Origin: Pseudomonas sp. BN411
Lineage (GTDB): Bacteria; Pseudomonadota; Gammaproteobacteria; Pseudomonadales; Pseudomonadaceae
Direction: 5' to 3'
Length of the DNA stretch: 64,000 nt
Assembly (NCBI RefSeq): GCF_029871235.1
Contig: NZ_SSOM01000065.1
Location: 1 to 64,000 of the forward strand
Part shown: positions 38,928 through 49,306 of the stretch, piece by piece
How positions within the stretch are numbered: position 1 is the stretch's first letter
Layout of the letters: the number at the start of each line of letters is the position of its first letter
The notes under the pieces: model-generated
Databases searched by the model: none
Told to the model about the DNA's origin: nothing
The model's input: the letters and a program-made list of their open reading frames with translations, nothing else
Program-made: the position numbers and the translations under genes

Positions 38928-39936
38928 TGTCGTCTATGGCGCCTGGATCGTTGTCGGCGGGCTTCGCCTTCGGCTGCTGCTGTTGGCTGTCGAAGCGGTC
39001 GTAGGCTTCGACTATGCGCTGGACCAGCGGGTGGCGCACCACGTCATGGGACTTGAAGTGGGTGAAGCTGATGCCCGGTACGTCGCGCAGTACGTCGATC
39101 ACGTGGGTCAGGCCCGAACGGGTGCCGCGCGGCAGGTCGATCTGGGTGATGTCACCGGTGATGACGGCAGTGGAGCCGAAGCCGATACGGGTCAGGAACA
39201 TCTTCATCTGCTCGACGGTAGTGTTCTGACTTTCGTCGAGAATGATGAAGCTGTTGTTAAGGGTGCGACCGCGCATGTAGGCGAGCGGGGCGACCTCGAT
39301 CACCTGCTTCTCGATGAGCTTGGCTACGTGGTCGAAGCCGAGCATCTCGTAGAGCGCGTCGTAGAGCGGGCGCAGGTAGGGGTCGATCTTCTGGGACAGG
39401 TCGCCCGGGAGGAAGCCGAGCTTCTCGCCGGCTTCGACCGCCGGGCGCACCAGCAGAATGCGGCGCACCTGCTCGCGCTCCAGGGCGTCCACGGCGCAGG
39501 CCACCGCCAGGTAGGTCTTGCCAGTGCCCGCCGGGCCGATACCGAAGTTGATGTCGTGGTCGAGGATCGACTTCACATAGCGCTGCTGGTTGGCGCCGCG
39601 CGGGCGAATGTTGCCCTTGCGAGTGCGCAGGCTGACCGCTTCGGCCTTGGGGTTGACCTCGTCCATGCCGGTTTCACGCAGGAACAGGTGAACCATGTCC
39701 GGCGACAACTCGCTGGCTTCGGTTTCGCGGTAGAGGCGGTGCAGGAGGTTTTCCGTGGTGCGGGTGCGTTGCGGGTCGCCGACCAGTTCGAACTGGTTGC
39801 CACGGTTGCGGATCTCGATGCCCATGCGCTGTTCGATCAGGCGAAGGTGCTCGTCGAATTGGCCGCACAGATTGGCGAAGCGGCGGGCTTCAAAGGGTTC
39901 CAGGGTGAAGCGGTGAAGATCCAGTGAGGCGTTCAA
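38920..39936 (-). CDS. ybeZ: PhoH-like ATPase (YbeZ)
   Basis: A 338-residue PhoH-family ATPase. Walker A is [12 protein letters not shown] and Walker B is [32 protein letters not shown] and [12 protein letters not shown] are conserved family blocks. YbeZ acts with YbeY in ribosome metabolism. The overlap with ybeY supports a joint role. The final 20 residues ([17 protein letters not shown]) are low-complexity. Confidence 0.95.
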   Translation of the reverse strand: MNASLDLHRFTLEPFEARRFANLCGQFDEHLRLIEQRMGIEIRNRGNQFELVGDPQRTRTTENLLHRLYRETEASELSPDMVHLFLRETGMDEVNPKAEAVSLRTRKGNIRPRGANQQRYVKSILDHDINFGIGPAGTGKTYLAVACAVDALEREQVRRILLVRPAVEAGEKLGFLPGDLSQKIDPYLRPLYDALYEMLGFDHVAKLIEKQVIEVAPLAYMRGRTLNNSFIILDESQNTTVEQMKMFLTRIGFGSTAVITGDITQIDLPRGTRSGLTHVIDVLRDVPGISFTHFKSHDVVRHPLVQRIVEAYDRFDSQQQQPKAKPADNDPGAIDDNA

Positions 39937-39992
39937 TGTCGTGTGTTCGCCCTTGGGCGGAAAGGAAGGGATGACAGAAAGAATAACTCCGA

Positions 39993-40018
39993 GGGCCCGC
40001 CTGGAAAAGCACGGGCCC
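39993..40018 (-). terminator. Hairpin between miaB and ybeZ, possible weak terminator
   Basis: GGGCCCG and CGGGCCC (7 bp, 12-base loop) lie just after the miaB stop. The minus-strand sequence beyond is CTCGGAGTTATTCTTTCT, U-rich but interrupted. It may reduce rather than stop read-through into ybeZ. Confidence 0.4.
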
Positions 40019-40027
40019 GGAGGTTTG

Positions 40028-41368
40028 TCAGTGCAGGGCCCCTTCGATCAGGGTGCCGCGCAGCGAGTGGGGCAGGGCGTCGTCGATGTGCACGTCGACG
40101 AACTGGCCGATCAACTGCGGGTTGGCGCTGCGGAAGTTGACGATGCGGTTGTTCTCGGTACGGCCCTGGAGCATGCCCGGGTCCTTCTTGGAGAAGTCGC
40201 TGACGAGGATGCGCTGGACGCTGCCGACCATTCGTCGGCTGATCTCGAAGCCCTGCTGGTGGATGCGGCCCTGGAGGATCTGCAGGCGCTGCTTCTTCAC
40301 CTCTTCCGGGGTGTCATCCACCAGGTCGGCCGCCGGGGTGCCGGGACGCGAGCTGTAGATGAAGGAGAAGGAGAAGTCGAAGCCGACGTCTTCCACCAGT
40401 TTCATGGTGGCCTCGAAGTCCTTGTCGGTTTCGCCGGGGAAACCAACGATGAAGTCCGAGCTGATGCAGATATCCGGCACAGCGGCCTTCAGCTTGCGGA
40501 TGCGCGACTTGTATTCGAGCGCGGTGTGGTTGCGCTTCATGGCCGCGAGGATGCGGTCGGAGCCGGCCTGCACCGGCAGGTGGACGAACTTCACCAGTTC
40601 CGGCACTTCAGCGTGGGCCTGGATCAGTGCGTCGGAGAATTCCAGCGGGTGCGAGGTGGTGTAGCGGATGCGGTCGATGCCATCGACGGCGGCGACCACC
40701 CGGATCAGCTCGGCGAAATCGGCGATGCGGCCGTCATGGGTCTGGCCACGGTAACCGTTCACGTTCTGGCCCAGCAGGGTCACTTCGCGGACGCCGTTTT
40801 CGGCCAGGTGGATGACTTCGGCCAGGACGTCGTCGAACGGGCGGCTGACTTCTTCGCCGCGGGTGTAGGGCACGACGCAGAAGGTGCAGTACTTGCTGCA
40901 GCCTTCCATCACCGAGACGAAGGCGCTGGGGCCGTCGACGCGCGGCTCGGGCAGGCGGTCGAACTTCTCGATCTCGGGGAAGCTGATGTCCACCTGGGGT
41001 TTGCGGGTGGCGCGGGCGGCGTCGATCATTTCCGGCAGGCGGTGCAGGGTCTGAGGACCGAACACCACGTCCACGTACGGCGCGCGCTCACGGATGGCGG
41101 CACCTTCCTGGCTGGCCACGCAACCACCGACGCCGATCACCAGCTGCGGGTTCTGCTGCTTCAGCTCGCGCCAGCGGCCAAGTTGCGAAAACACCTTCTC
41201 CTGCGCCTTCTCGCGGATCGAGCAGGTATTGAGCAGGATCACGTCGGCTTCTTCTGCGCGATCGGTGACCTCAAGTGCCTGATGTTCGCCGAGCAGGTCG
41301 ACCATGCGCGAGCTGTCGTACTCGTTCATCTGGCAGCCGTGGGTTTCGATATAGAGCTTCTTGGCCAT
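40028..41368 (-). CDS. miaB: tRNA-2-methylthio-N6-dimethylallyladenosine synthase
   Basis: A 446-residue methylthiotransferase that adds the ms2 group to i6A37 of tRNAs. The N-terminal cluster cysteines are in [22 protein letters not shown] and [11 protein letters not shown], and the radical-SAM motif is [20 protein letters not shown] domain ends the protein. The start at 41368 ([13 protein letters not shown]) is the family start. It leads the miaB-ybeZ-ybeY-corC-lnt cluster. Confidence 0.97.
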   Translation of the reverse strand: MAKKLYIETHGCQMNEYDSSRMVDLLGEHQALEVTDRAEEADVILLNTCSIREKAQEKVFSQLGRWRELKQQNPQLVIGVGGCVASQEGAAIRERAPYVDVVFGPQTLHRLPEMIDAARATRKPQVDISFPEIEKFDRLPEPRVDGPSAFVSVMEGCSKYCTFCVVPYTRGEEVSRPFDDVLAEVIHLAENGVREVTLLGQNVNGYRGQTHDGRIADFAELIRVVAAVDGIDRIRYTTSHPLEFSDALIQAHAEVPELVKFVHLPVQAGSDRILAAMKRNHTALEYKSRIRKLKAAVPDICISSDFIVGFPGETDKDFEATMKLVEDVGFDFSFSFIYSSRPGTPAADLVDDTPEEVKKQRLQILQGRIHQQGFEISRRMVGSVQRILVSDFSKKDPGMLQGRTENNRIVNFRSANPQLIGQFVDVHIDDALPHSLRGTLIEGALH

Positions 41369-41504
41369 GCACTTAGGAATCAGGTGGTTCGAAGAACCGC
41401 GCATTATAGTCGCCATCCCCCGGTGTTCCTAGCGCCGACTGCTTGGCGGCTATGCTATGATTTGCGCCCTTCGAAATTCCCCCCAGACGGCCCGTCAATT
41501 CCCC

Positions 41505-41828
41505 ATGAGCAAGTCCGACCCCATCTACAAGGTGATCTTCCTGAACCAGGGCCAGGTGTACGAGATGTACGCCAAGCAGATCTACCAGAGCGATCTGTGG
41601 GGCTTCCTGGAAGTGGAAGAGTTCGTCTTCGGCGAGCGCACCCAAGTGGTGGTCGATCCCAGCGAAGAGAAGCTCAAGGCCCAGTTCGAAGGCGTGGTGC
41701 GCAGTTTCCTGCCGATGCATTCGATCATCCGCATCGACGAAGTGGAGCGTCTGGGCACGCCGAAGATCAGCGAAGCCAAGGGCGGCGGTAACGTGATGCC
41801 CTTCCCGCTGCCGATGCCCGAGAAGTAA
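41505..41828 (+). CDS. DUF1820-family protein
   Basis: A 107-residue protein starting MSKSDPIYKVIFLNQGQVYEMYAKQ, with DLWGFLEVEEFVFGE and FLPMHSIIRIDEVERLGTPKI, which fits DUF1820, a conserved protein of Pseudomonas and relatives without known function. The upstream TGCTATGAT at about 41451-41459 looks like an extended -10 element, so the gene probably has its own promoter, divergent from miaB. It ends 22 bases before the convergent Sel1-repeat gene. Confidence 0.85.
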   Translation: MSKSDPIYKVIFLNQGQVYEMYAKQIYQSDLWGFLEVEEFVFGERTQVVVDPSEEKLKAQFEGVVRSFLPMHSIIRIDEVERLGTPKISEAKGGGNVMPFPLPMPEK

Positions 41829-41850
41829 GGCCGGTTGGAAGCCTCTGCCG

Positions 41851-42399
41851 TCAGGGCAGGGGCGAGAAGGGCGAGCCGCCGTCGGCGGCCTGCAGTTCCA
41901 GCAGGTAGTTGCGGAAGATCTGGCCCAGCACCTGGGTGGCGATTTCCAGCTCATCACTACGCATTTGCGCAGCTACCAGGTCGGCGCTGTCCATCGCTTC
42001 GTCCGAACCGTTCACCGCAGCCATTTTCAGCACGATGTAGGCCTGCACATTGTTGGCCGGTACGCCTTCGCCCCGGAAGAACATGTTGCCCAGGCGCAAT
42101 TGGGCCTGGGCATGACCTTTCAGGGAGGCTTGCTCGAACCATTGCAGGGCCTGGGCCAGGTCGCGCGGGGTGCGTTTGCCGTCGTAGTAGAACTCGCCGA
42201 GCTCGTACTGGGCTTCGGCGTCGCCGCCCTTGGCGGCCTGTTGGCAGGCGGAAACGGCTTCCGAGAGGTTTTCCGGCAGGCTGTTCAGGTTGCAGCGGCC
42301 GGTTGCAGGGATCAGCAAGGAGTTGCCGCCGGCATTGGCCAGCAGTGGCAGGAAAAGCAACAGGCTGCCCAGGATCAGGGTTCGGCCGGTGCGGTTCAT
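41851..42399 (-). CDS. Secreted Sel1-like repeat protein
   Basis: A 182-residue protein with a signal peptide (LILGSLLLFLPLLANAGG, cleavage near residue 22) and two Sel1/TPR-like units: GDAEAQYELGEFYYDGKRTPRDLAQALQWFEQAS and GHAQAQLRLGNMFFRGEGVPANNVQAYIVLKMAA. Such repeats bind protein partners. The location is periplasmic by the signal peptide. The ATG at 42399 is preferred to an upstream GTG at 42408. Confidence 0.8.
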   Translation of the reverse strand: MNRTGRTLILGSLLLFLPLLANAGGNSLLIPATGRCNLNSLPENLSEAVSACQQAAKGGDAEAQYELGEFYYDGKRTPRDLAQALQWFEQASLKGHAQAQLRLGNMFFRGEGVPANNVQAYIVLKMAAVNGSDEAMDSADLVAAQMRSDELEIATQVLGQIFRNYLLELQAADGGSPFSPLP

Positions 42400-42492
42400 G
42401 GGGATCACAGCGCCTCGGAAGCAATGCGGGCATCATGCCCGGCCGGCGAGAAACGCGCCGACCGTCACATTATGAAATAAGCCGGGGCGATC

Positions 42493-43140
42493 TTACAAAG
42501 CCTTTACTTTGTTTGCGTTCGGCTCGGTGCCGTGAAGGTGCAGGAGCAGCCAGGTCATCAGCGGGTAGGCGGGGGTGAGCAGGGCGTGGAACAGGTCGAC
42601 GCGGCGCAAAGGGCCGATAGAACCATCGGTTCCCACCACCAGTCCGGCAACGAGGAACAGGCCGATGATCGCCAGGGCCGCCAGCAGCGGCAGGGGCTGC
42701 TCCGGCAGCCTGCCCAGGCCTGCCAGCAGGATCAGCAGGAAGGCGGCGAGACTCAGCAGCAGCCGGTGCTCGGTCGTCACGCCAAAGCGCCGCGCCAGTT
42801 CGAAGAACACACACAAACCAATCACCAGACGGCCCCAGCCGGCGCGGCTCCAGGTCGTGCCACGGGCGAAGGCGAAAATGGCCAGGGCGACCAGCGGTAG
42901 GGCAAGGAAGGTCCCGGCCTGGCTGAGCAGGTTGTGGATTTCGCGCCAGGAAGGATCGAGGGAGAAGCGCACCACCCCGCACAGGGCTGCCGCCGCCGGG
43001 ATCAGCAGCCCGAGCAGGGCGCAGAACCAGGCCGGCCGCTCCGTTTCGGCGAACGCCTTGCCCGCCCGGACCAGCGCAAAGGCGCTGACCAGGCAGGCGA
43101 GGGCGAGGATGCCGTCGGAGAGGGCGGTGCTGTATTGCAT
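42493..43140 (-). CDS. Integral membrane protein of unknown function
   Basis: A 215-residue protein with about seven hydrophobic segments beginning [24 protein letters not shown] do not recognise an enzymatic motif; charged residues in the stretch FSLDPSWREIHNLLSQAG and the loop RRVDLFHAL could be functional. Its start overlaps the hemL stop by one base, so it is co-transcribed with hemL-thiE-thiD, although no link to haem or thiamine is visible. Confidence 0.8.
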   Translation of the reverse strand: MQYSTALSDGILALACLVSAFALVRAGKAFAETERPAWFCALLGLLIPAAAALCGVVRFSLDPSWREIHNLLSQAGTFLALPLVALAIFAFARGTTWSRAGWGRLVIGLCVFFELARRFGVTTEHRLLLSLAAFLLILLAGLGRLPEQPLPLLAALAIIGLFLVAGLVVGTDGSIGPLRRVDLFHALLTPAYPLMTWLLLHLHGTEPNANKVKAL

Positions 43141-44429
43141 CAAGCCTGTTTGAGCTTGGCGAAGGCGCGCTCGGCTGCATCCAGGGTGATCACCAGCTCC
43201 TTGTCGCCGTGGGCGATGGAGGTGAAGCCAGCCTCGTAGGCGCTCGGCGCTAGGTACACGCCGCCTTCCAGCATCAGGTGGAAGAAGCGCTTGAAGCGCT
43301 CGGCATCGCTGGCCATCACGTCCTGGAAGGTGACGATGTCGTCCGCGCCGCTGAAGTACAGACCGAACATGCCGCCCGCCTGGGTGGTGACGAAAGGAAT
43401 GCCAGCGGCATCGGCGCGCTGCTGCAGGCCGTCGAGCATGCGGGTGGTGTAGTCGGTCAGCTCGGCGTGGAAGCCCGGGCGGCTGATCAGCTTCAGGGTG
43501 GTCAGGCCAGCGGCCATCGCCAGCGGGTTACCGGACAGGGTGCCCGCTTGGTAGACCGGGCCCAGCGGGGCGATGTGCGACATGATCTCGCGCTTGCCAC
43601 CGAAGCAGCCGACCGGCATGCCGCCGCCGATGATCTTGCCGAAGGTGGAAAGGTCGGGGGTGATGCTGTAGTAAGCCTGGGCGCCGCCGAGGGCTACGCG
43701 GAAACCGGTCATCACTTCGTCGAAGATCAGCACCACGCCGTGCTTGTCACACAGGCTGCGCAGGCCTTCGAGGAAGCCTGGAGCCGGCGGTACGCAGTTC
43801 ATGTTGCCGGCCACCGGCTCGACGATGATGCAGGCGACTTCGTTGCCCACGTCGGCCAGGGTCTTCTCCACGGCGTCGATGTCGTTGAACGGCAGGGTCA
43901 GGGTGTGCTGGGCGAAGGCCGCCGGCACGCCCGGGGAGCTGGGTACGCCCAGGGTCAGGGCGCCAGAACCGGCTTTCACCAGCAGGGAGTCGGAGTGGCC
44001 GTGGTAGCAGCCTTCGAATTTGATGATGCTGTCGCGGCCGGTGTAGCCACGGGCCAGGCGGATGGCGCTCATGGTGGCTTCGGTGCCGGAGCTGACCATG
44101 CGCACCATCTCCATGGACGGCACCAGGGAGCAGACCAGGTCGGCCATTTCCACTTCCAGCGCGGTCGGTGCGCCGTAGGACAGGCCGTGGTCCAGTTGCT
44201 TGCGCACCGCGTCCAGCACGTCCGGATGGCTGTGGCCGAGGATCATCGGACCCCAGGAGCCCACGTAGTCCACGTAGCGCTTGTCGTCCTCGTCCGTCAC
44301 GTAGGCGCCTTCCGCGTGTTTGAAGAACAGCGGGGTGCCGCCGACGCTCTTGAAGGCGCGGACCGGCGAGTTGACGCCACCGGGGATGTGTTTCTGGGCG
44401 TTGGCGAACAGAGTTTCGGAACGGGACAT
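43140..44429 (-). CDS. hemL: Glutamate-1-semialdehyde 2,1-aminomutase
   Basis: A 429-residue class III aminotransferase-fold enzyme that makes 5-aminolevulinate in the C5 haem pathway. Visible blocks: [44 protein letters not shown] and the PLP lysine in [14 protein letters not shown]. The ATG at 44429 ([13 protein letters not shown]) is the family start; a TTG at 44447 would extend it by six residues. It lies 30 bases after thiE. Confidence 0.97.
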   Translation of the reverse strand: MSRSETLFANAQKHIPGGVNSPVRAFKSVGGTPLFFKHAEGAYVTDEDDKRYVDYVGSWGPMILGHSHPDVLDAVRKQLDHGLSYGAPTALEVEMADLVCSLVPSMEMVRMVSSGTEATMSAIRLARGYTGRDSIIKFEGCYHGHSDSLLVKAGSGALTLGVPSSPGVPAAFAQHTLTLPFNDIDAVEKTLADVGNEVACIIVEPVAGNMNCVPPAPGFLEGLRSLCDKHGVVLIFDEVMTGFRVALGGAQAYYSITPDLSTFGKIIGGGMPVGCFGGKREIMSHIAPLGPVYQAGTLSGNPLAMAAGLTTLKLISRPGFHAELTDYTTRMLDGLQQRADAAGIPFVTTQAGGMFGLYFSGADDIVTFQDVMASDAERFKRFFHLMLEGGVYLAPSAYEAGFTSIAHGDKELVITLDAAERAFAKLKQA

Positions 44430-44459
44430 GGCAGGTCTCTCTTTCAAGCGAATTCGGGG

Positions 44460-45089
44460 TCAGGCGGCGTCGAACAGGGCGCTGAAGGCTCGGGCGCGGC
44501 GTTCTACCTCGGCGGCCGAGTCGGCGCCGAACAGGGCATGGATCACCGCCACCATGCTGGCGCCACGGGCGATCAGCTCCGGGGCGTTTTCCAGGGTCAC
44601 GCCGCCAATGGCGACGATCGGCGACTGGAAGCGCTGTTTGGCCTGCTCCAGCAGGTCCAGGGTGGCGGCGGGTGCGCCCGGCTTGGTTTGGGAATTGTAG
44701 AAGCGGCCGAAGGCGATATAACTGGCGCCTTCCTTGATTGCCGCGGCAGCCAGGTCGAGGCTGGCGTGGCAGGTGCCACCGATGATGGCCTGGCGGCCGA
44801 GCAGGGCGCGTGCGGCAGCCAGGGAGCCGTCGCCCTGGCCCAGGTGCAGGCCGACGCCGAGGCGCGCGGCCAGTTCGGCGTCATCGTTGATGATCAGTTG
44901 GGCGCCATAACGGGTGCACAACTCACCAAGGGCTTCGGCTTCGCGCAGGCGTCGAGCCTCGTCGCTGGACTTGTCGCGGTACTGCAGCAGCTTGGCGCCG
45001 CCCTTCAGGGCCGCTTCGACGTAGGGCAGCAACTTGCCGCCGGCCAGCAACTGGCTATCGGTAATGGCATAGAGGCCGCGCAGTTTCAT
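44460..45089 (-). CDS. thiE: Thiamine-phosphate synthase
   Basis: A 209-residue TIM-barrel enzyme joining hydroxymethylpyrimidine pyrophosphate and thiazole phosphate. Conserved are [68 protein letters not shown] and [25 protein letters not shown]. It overlaps thiD by four bases, so the two enzymes feeding each other are co-translated. Confidence 0.96.
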   Translation of the reverse strand: MKLRGLYAITDSQLLAGGKLLPYVEAALKGGAKLLQYRDKSSDEARRLREAEALGELCTRYGAQLIINDDAELAARLGVGLHLGQGDGSLAAARALLGRQAIIGGTCHASLDLAAAAIKEGASYIAFGRFYNSQTKPGAPAATLDLLEQAKQRFQSPIVAIGGVTLENAPELIARGASMVAVIHALFGADSAAEVERRARAFSALFDAA

Positions 45090-45883
45090 TGGCAGAAGTC
45101 CAGCGGCAGGCGGCGCGGCACGTATTGGCCGTGACCGGGTTGTTCGGCGTCGCGCAGGGTGCGCCAGGTGTAGTCGAGGGCGCTACGCACCGCGCTGGAT
45201 AGCTCTTCGCCCAAGGCGAGGCGGCCGGCAAGGGCGCTGGCCAGGGTGCAGCCCGAACCGTGGTAGCTACCGGGCAGCCGCTGGCAGGTGTAGGTGAAGC
45301 GCCCGCCGTCCTGGGTGTACAGGCGGTTGTGCACCTCGGTCTCGTCGCCGTGGCCGCCGGTGATCAGCAGGTTGCGGCAGAAGGGCAGGAGCTTTTCCGC
45401 GCACTCGTCCGGGGTGCCTTCCGGCAGTTCGGCGAGGATGCGTGCTTCCGGCAGGTTCGGGGTGGCGATGGCGGCTACCGGGAGCAGGCGCTCACGGATT
45501 GCGTAACCCACTTCATCCTTGCCCAGGGCACCGCCGCCGCCGGCGCGCAGTACCGGGTCGCAGACCAGCGGTATGCCCGGCAGGGACTGCATTATCTCCA
45601 GCACGGTTTCGACCATCTGCACCGATCCGAGCATGCCCAGCTTGACGGCGGCCACCGGCAAGTCAGCGATCACGGCATTGGCCTGAGCCAGCACCCATTC
45701 GCGATCGAGGACGCGGAAGTCGGAAACGTTGACGGTATCCTGCACGGTCAGGGCGGTCACTGCCGGGGCGGCGTGGCAACCTTGTGCGATCAGGGCTTCG
45801 ATATCCGCCTGGAGGCCGGCGCCACCACTGGGGTCGTGGCCGGAAAGGCAGAGGACTACGGGGCGAGAGTTGGTCGTTTTCAT
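45086..45883 (-). CDS. thiD: Hydroxymethylpyrimidine/phosphomethylpyrimidine kinase
   Basis: A 265-residue ribokinase-fold kinase that phosphorylates the thiamine pyrimidine precursor. [22 protein letters not shown] is the substrate-binding start, and the anion-hole motif is [21 protein letters not shown]. The ATG at 45883 begins just before this block; a 6-codon extension is not needed. It is divergent from ladS over 252 bases in which I see no TPP riboswitch. Confidence 0.95.
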   Translation of the reverse strand: MKTTNSRPVVLCLSGHDPSGGAGLQADIEALIAQGCHAAPAVTALTVQDTVNVSDFRVLDREWVLAQANAVIADLPVAAVKLGMLGSVQMVETVLEIMQSLPGIPLVCDPVLRAGGGGALGKDEVGYAIRERLLPVAAIATPNLPEARILAELPEGTPDECAEKLLPFCRNLLITGGHGDETEVHNRLYTQDGGRFTYTCQRLPGSYHGSGCTLASALAGRLALGEELSSAVRSALDYTWRTLRDAEQPGHGQYVPRRLPLDFCQ

Positions 45884-46135
45884 GGTCGGCGAGCTTACCA
45901 CTAATCACCTCGCCGGGCCGCACCGGCGGCGCTATGCCTCAGGGGTGCTGGAAGTGGCGTCGAAAGATGGGCTGTAATGCCCGGAATAGAGCCATCCTGG
46001 CGTGATGGCAATGTGCAGCTTTCAGCCGCCTTGCGCTGTGCTAGAGTGCACTTTTCGAACAACCTGGCTCTGCATGGCGCGTCGGATAAGGAGGTGGGGC
46101 TCCGGGACGCGGTCAAGAGGCCATTGCGGGGCTGC

Positions 46136-48532
46136 ATGCGTATCCTCCTTTTCCTAACCCTTTGCCTGCTCGCGGGCCTGGCCAATGCCGTGGAGTTCGA
46201 CGAGCAGTTGCGCAGCCTTTCGCTGGGCCAGCACATGGACGTATTCGAAGACGTTCGTGGCGATGCCGAGATCGACGACATCACCTCTCCCGCCCTGGAC
46301 AGCAGCTTCCGCCGTAATGAAAAGCCCGTGCTCAATGCCGGCTATTCGCGCTCGGTCTTCTGGCTGCGCGTCGATCTGGACTACCGTCCGCGTAACCTCG
46401 GTGGACAGCAGGACTGGCTGCTGGAGCTGGCTTACCCGCCTCTGGATCACCTCGACCTCTACCTGCCCGATGGCCAGGGCGGCTTCCGACTCGCCCAGCG
46501 CACGGGAGATTCGCTGCCCTTCGACAGCCGGCAGATCAAACAGAACAACTATGTCTTCAGCGTCGACCTGCAACCCAACCAGCCCACTCGCATCTACCTG
46601 CGCATGCAGAGCGAGGGTTCGATACAGGCACCGCTGACCCTCTGGTCGCCCCGAGCCTTCCTCGAGGAGCAGCCGGAACGTGTCTACGTGCTCGGCATCA
46701 TCTATGGCGTGCTGCTGGTGATGCTGGTCTACAACCTGTTCATCTATCTCAGCGTCCGCGACACCAGCTACCTCTATTACATCCTCTATATAGGCTCGTT
46801 CGGGCTGTACCAGATTTCGGTCAACGGCGCCGGAATCCAGTACCTCTGGCCGGACAACCCCTGGTGGGCCAACGCGGCGACGCCCTTCCTGATCGGGTCG
46901 GCGGCGTTGTTCGGCTGCCAGTTCGCGCGCAGCTTCCTGCATACGGCCGACCACAGCCCCTGGGTCGACCGCGCCCTGCTCGGCCTGATGGCCCTGGGCG
47001 GGCTGGCGATGGTCCTGGCGCTGACCGCCAGCTACGGCCTGGCCCTGCGCCTGGCCACCTCGCTGGCGCTGATCTTCACCGTGGTGATCTTTTCCGCCGG
47101 CGTGCTGGCCTGGCTGCGCGGCATGCGTGTGGCGCGCTACTTCATCATCGCCTGGAGCGCGTTCCTCCTCGGCGGCGCCATCAACACCCTGATGGTGCTG
47201 GGCTATCTGCCGAATATCTTCTTCACGATGTACGCCAGCCAGATCGGCTCGGCGCTGGAAGTGGGGCTGCTGTCCCTGGCCCTGGCCGACCGCATCAACG
47301 CCATGAAGGAAGAGCGCGCGCGAATCCTCCAGGATGCCGGACGCAAGCTGGAAGCGCTCAACCAGGAACTGGCCAACAGCAACCGCCTGAAGGACGAGTT
47401 CCTCGCCACCGTCACCCACGAGCTGCGCACCCCGATGAATGGTGTCATCGGCTCGCTGGAACTGATGCAGACCCTGCCGCTGCACGAAGAACTGGAGCAG
47501 TACCAGCGCACGGCGTCCGGCTCGGCGCGGGACATGATGCGGCTGGTCAACGACATCCTCGCGATGACCGAACTGCAGGCCGGCAAGCTTTATCCGCGAC
47601 GGGAGCCGTTCAGTCTTCGTGGCCTGGCGGACAGCCTGCGGGTGCAGTACGGCCCGCGCGCGGAGGAGAAAGGGCTGGCTTTCGATCTGGAGCTCGACCA
47701 TCACCTGCCGGATACCCTGGAGGGTGACGCTGGCAAGCTGGCCCAGACCCTGGGCTACCTGCTGGACAACGCCATCAAGTTCACCAGCCGCGGCAGCGTC
47801 GGCGTGAAGATCAGCGGCCAGGAACCCGTCGATGGCAACCTGGCGCTGCGCATCGAGGTTACGGACACCGGCATCGGCTTTTCCGCCCCGCCGGACGGGC
47901 TGATCTATCGGCGCTTCTATCAGCTCGACGGTTCCATGACCCGCGAGTACGGCGGCCTCGGTATCGGGCTCGCCCTCAGCCAGCAACTGGTCGCGCTGCT
48001 CGGCGGCAAGCTTTCCCACCAGTCCCAGCCTGGCCGTGGCAGCACCTTTATCCTGGAGCTGGATGTTTCCTTGCCGGCCCAGGCCCAGGTCGTGCCCATG
48101 CGCCGCCCCGGCGGCCAGCCCCTTCGTCGACCGGAGCAGTGCACCGTGCTGGTGGTGGAAGACAACGCGATCAACCAGCTGGTGACACGCGGCATGCTGC
48201 TCAAGCTTGGCTACCGCGTGCGTACGGCTGACAACGGCGCCGAAGCGCTGGAGCAGATTCGCCGCGAGCCCATCGATGCCGTGCTGCTGGACTGCCAGAT
48301 GCCGGTGATGGACGGTTTCGCCACCTGCCGTGCCCTGCGTGCCATGCCCGGTTGCGCCGACCTGCCGGTGCTGGCCATCACCGCCCACAGCCACAGCGGC
48401 GACCGCGAACGTTGCCTGGCTGCGGGCATGAGCGACTACATGGCCAAGCCGGTGAAGTTCGAAGAACTGCGCGCCTTGCTCCACGACTGGCTGCTATGCA
48501 AACCGGTCGAGTCCATCCGCTCAGTAACCTGA
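46136..48532 (+). CDS. ladS: Hybrid sensor histidine kinase LadS
   Basis: A 798-residue membrane kinase. A signal peptide (to about residue 18) precedes a 7TMR-DISMED2 sensor domain (RSVFWLRVDLDYRP to LYLRMQSEGS), then seven membrane segments at about residues 185-390 (7TMR-DISM). The kinase core follows with His428 in VTHELRTPMNG and ATP-site boxes including TDTGIGFS and YGGLGIGLALSQQLV. The end is a receiver domain with Asp719 in VLLDCQMPVMDGF. Length and domains fit LadS, which in P. aeruginosa promotes the Gac/Rsm switch to biofilm growth. The ATG at 46136 is set by the signal peptide. Confidence 0.95.
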   Translation: MRILLFLTLCLLAGLANAVEFDEQLRSLSLGQHMDVFEDVRGDAEIDDITSPALDSSFRRNEKPVLNAGYSRSVFWLRVDLDYRPRNLGGQQDWLLELAYPPLDHLDLYLPDGQGGFRLAQRTGDSLPFDSRQIKQNNYVFSVDLQPNQPTRIYLRMQSEGSIQAPLTLWSPRAFLEEQPERVYVLGIIYGVLLVMLVYNLFIYLSVRDTSYLYYILYIGSFGLYQISVNGAGIQYLWPDNPWWANAATPFLIGSAALFGCQFARSFLHTADHSPWVDRALLGLMALGGLAMVLALTASYGLALRLATSLALIFTVVIFSAGVLAWLRGMRVARYFIIAWSAFLLGGAINTLMVLGYLPNIFFTMYASQIGSALEVGLLSLALADRINAMKEERARILQDAGRKLEALNQELANSNRLKDEFLATVTHELRTPMNGVIGSLELMQTLPLHEELEQYQRTASGSARDMMRLVNDILAMTELQAGKLYPRREPFSLRGLADSLRVQYGPRAEEKGLAFDLELDHHLPDTLEGDAGKLAQTLGYLLDNAIKFTSRGSVGVKISGQEPVDGNLALRIEVTDTGIGFSAPPDGLIYRRFYQLDGSMTREYGGLGIGLALSQQLVALLGGKLSHQSQPGRGSTFILELDVSLPAQAQVVPMRRPGGQPLRRPEQCTVLVVEDNAINQLVTRGMLLKLGYRVRTADNGAEALEQIRREPIDAVLLDCQMPVMDGFATCRALRAMPGCADLPVLAITAHSHSGDRERCLAAGMSDYMAKPVKFEELRALLHDWLLCKPVESIRSVT

Positions 48533-48612
48533 ACGCCTCCCGCGCAGCTGGTTCGCCGCTGATCCGCGACGCAAATGCCATCAGGCGCGGCATATATCCC
48601 GCTTTCTGCAAG

Positions 48613-48656
48613 GTCTGAATCCTGATTCACTGAATGAAGTGAATCAGGATTCAGAC
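48613..48656. promoter_or_regulatory. Perfect 19-bp inverted repeat at the TetR gene start, operator
   Basis: GTCTGAATCCTGATTCACT (48613-48631) and its exact reverse complement (48638-48656) flank a 6-base spacer, ending one base before the ATG at 48658. Each arm contains its own palindrome TGAATC-NN-GATTCA, so the element holds two palindromic boxes 24 bases apart. It covers the ribosome-binding site region (AGGAT) as well as the likely promoter end. Autorepression by the TetR protein is strongly implied. Confidence 0.85.
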
Positions 48657-48657
48657 C

Positions 48658-49305
48658 ATGGCCTACCGCACCACCGCTTCCCGAATCGACCGTGACCAGG
48701 CGCTACGCAGCCGCATCCTGGCCTGCGCCCATGCGCGGGTGGTGGAGGGTGGGTTCGCGGCGCTGACCATGCAGGCCCTGGCCGAGGACGCCGGTATCGC
48801 CACCGGCAGCCTGTACCGCCACTTCGGCAACAAGGGCGAGTTGGCGGCGGAGGTCTTCGCCCGCGCCAGCCAGTTGGAAGTGGACAGCCTGGCCGAGGTG
48901 CTGCGTGGTGAAGGTTCCGCCGCTGAACGCCTGGCTCGCGGCTTGCGCCAGTTCGCCGCGCGCGCCTGGCATAGCCGGCGGCTGGCATTCGCCCTGATCG
49001 CCGAACCGGTGGACCCTGAAGTCGACGAGCAGCGCCTGCTCTACCGCGAAGCCTACGCCGAACTGTTCTGCCGCCTGCTGGAGGACGGCCGCGCCCGTGG
49101 CGAATTCCAGGTCCACTCGATTTCCCTGACCGCAGCCTGCCTGGTCGGCGCCATCGCCGAATCCCTGGTGGGGCCGCTGTCGCCCCCGGCCCGCGCCCTG
49201 CGTGAGGCCGGTCAAGGGCCGGACGACCTCGAAACCGTCTGCGCCAACCTCACTACTTTCTGCCTGCGCGCCCTGGGCGCCAGCCGACCTGCCCTGGAGA
49301 CCTGA
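48658..49305 (+). CDS. TetR-family regulator
   Basis: A 215-residue TetR-type repressor. Residues about 15-65 form the DNA-binding domain (RILACAHARVVEGGFAALTMQALAEDAGIATGSLYRHFGNKGELAAEVF); the remainder is a ligand-binding helical domain. Its target is presumably the dyad directly upstream. The acyl-CoA dehydrogenase gene starts one base after its stop, so both share the operator. By analogy with similar pairs the ligand may be an acyl-CoA, but this is inference. Confidence 0.93.
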   Translation: MAYRTTASRIDRDQALRSRILACAHARVVEGGFAALTMQALAEDAGIATGSLYRHFGNKGELAAEVFARASQLEVDSLAEVLRGEGSAAERLARGLRQFAARAWHSRRLAFALIAEPVDPEVDEQRLLYREAYAELFCRLLEDGRARGEFQVHSISLTAACLVGAIAESLVGPLSPPARALREAGQGPDDLETVCANLTTFCLRALGASRPALET

Positions 49306-49306
49306 G

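Noticed and set aside
39941-41791. 616-codon plus-strand frame over miaB and into the DUF1820 gene
   Set aside because: It crosses miaB in antisense and runs out of frame into a known gene; no domain is recognisable.
45884-46135. TPP riboswitch upstream of thiD
   Set aside because: The thiD upstream region does not show the conserved CUGAGA and ACCUGA-type blocks or a matching stem arrangement.
46154-48484. 776-codon open frame antisense to ladS
   Set aside because: ladS has a full set of sensor, kinase and receiver motifs; the antisense frame has none and is a shadow.
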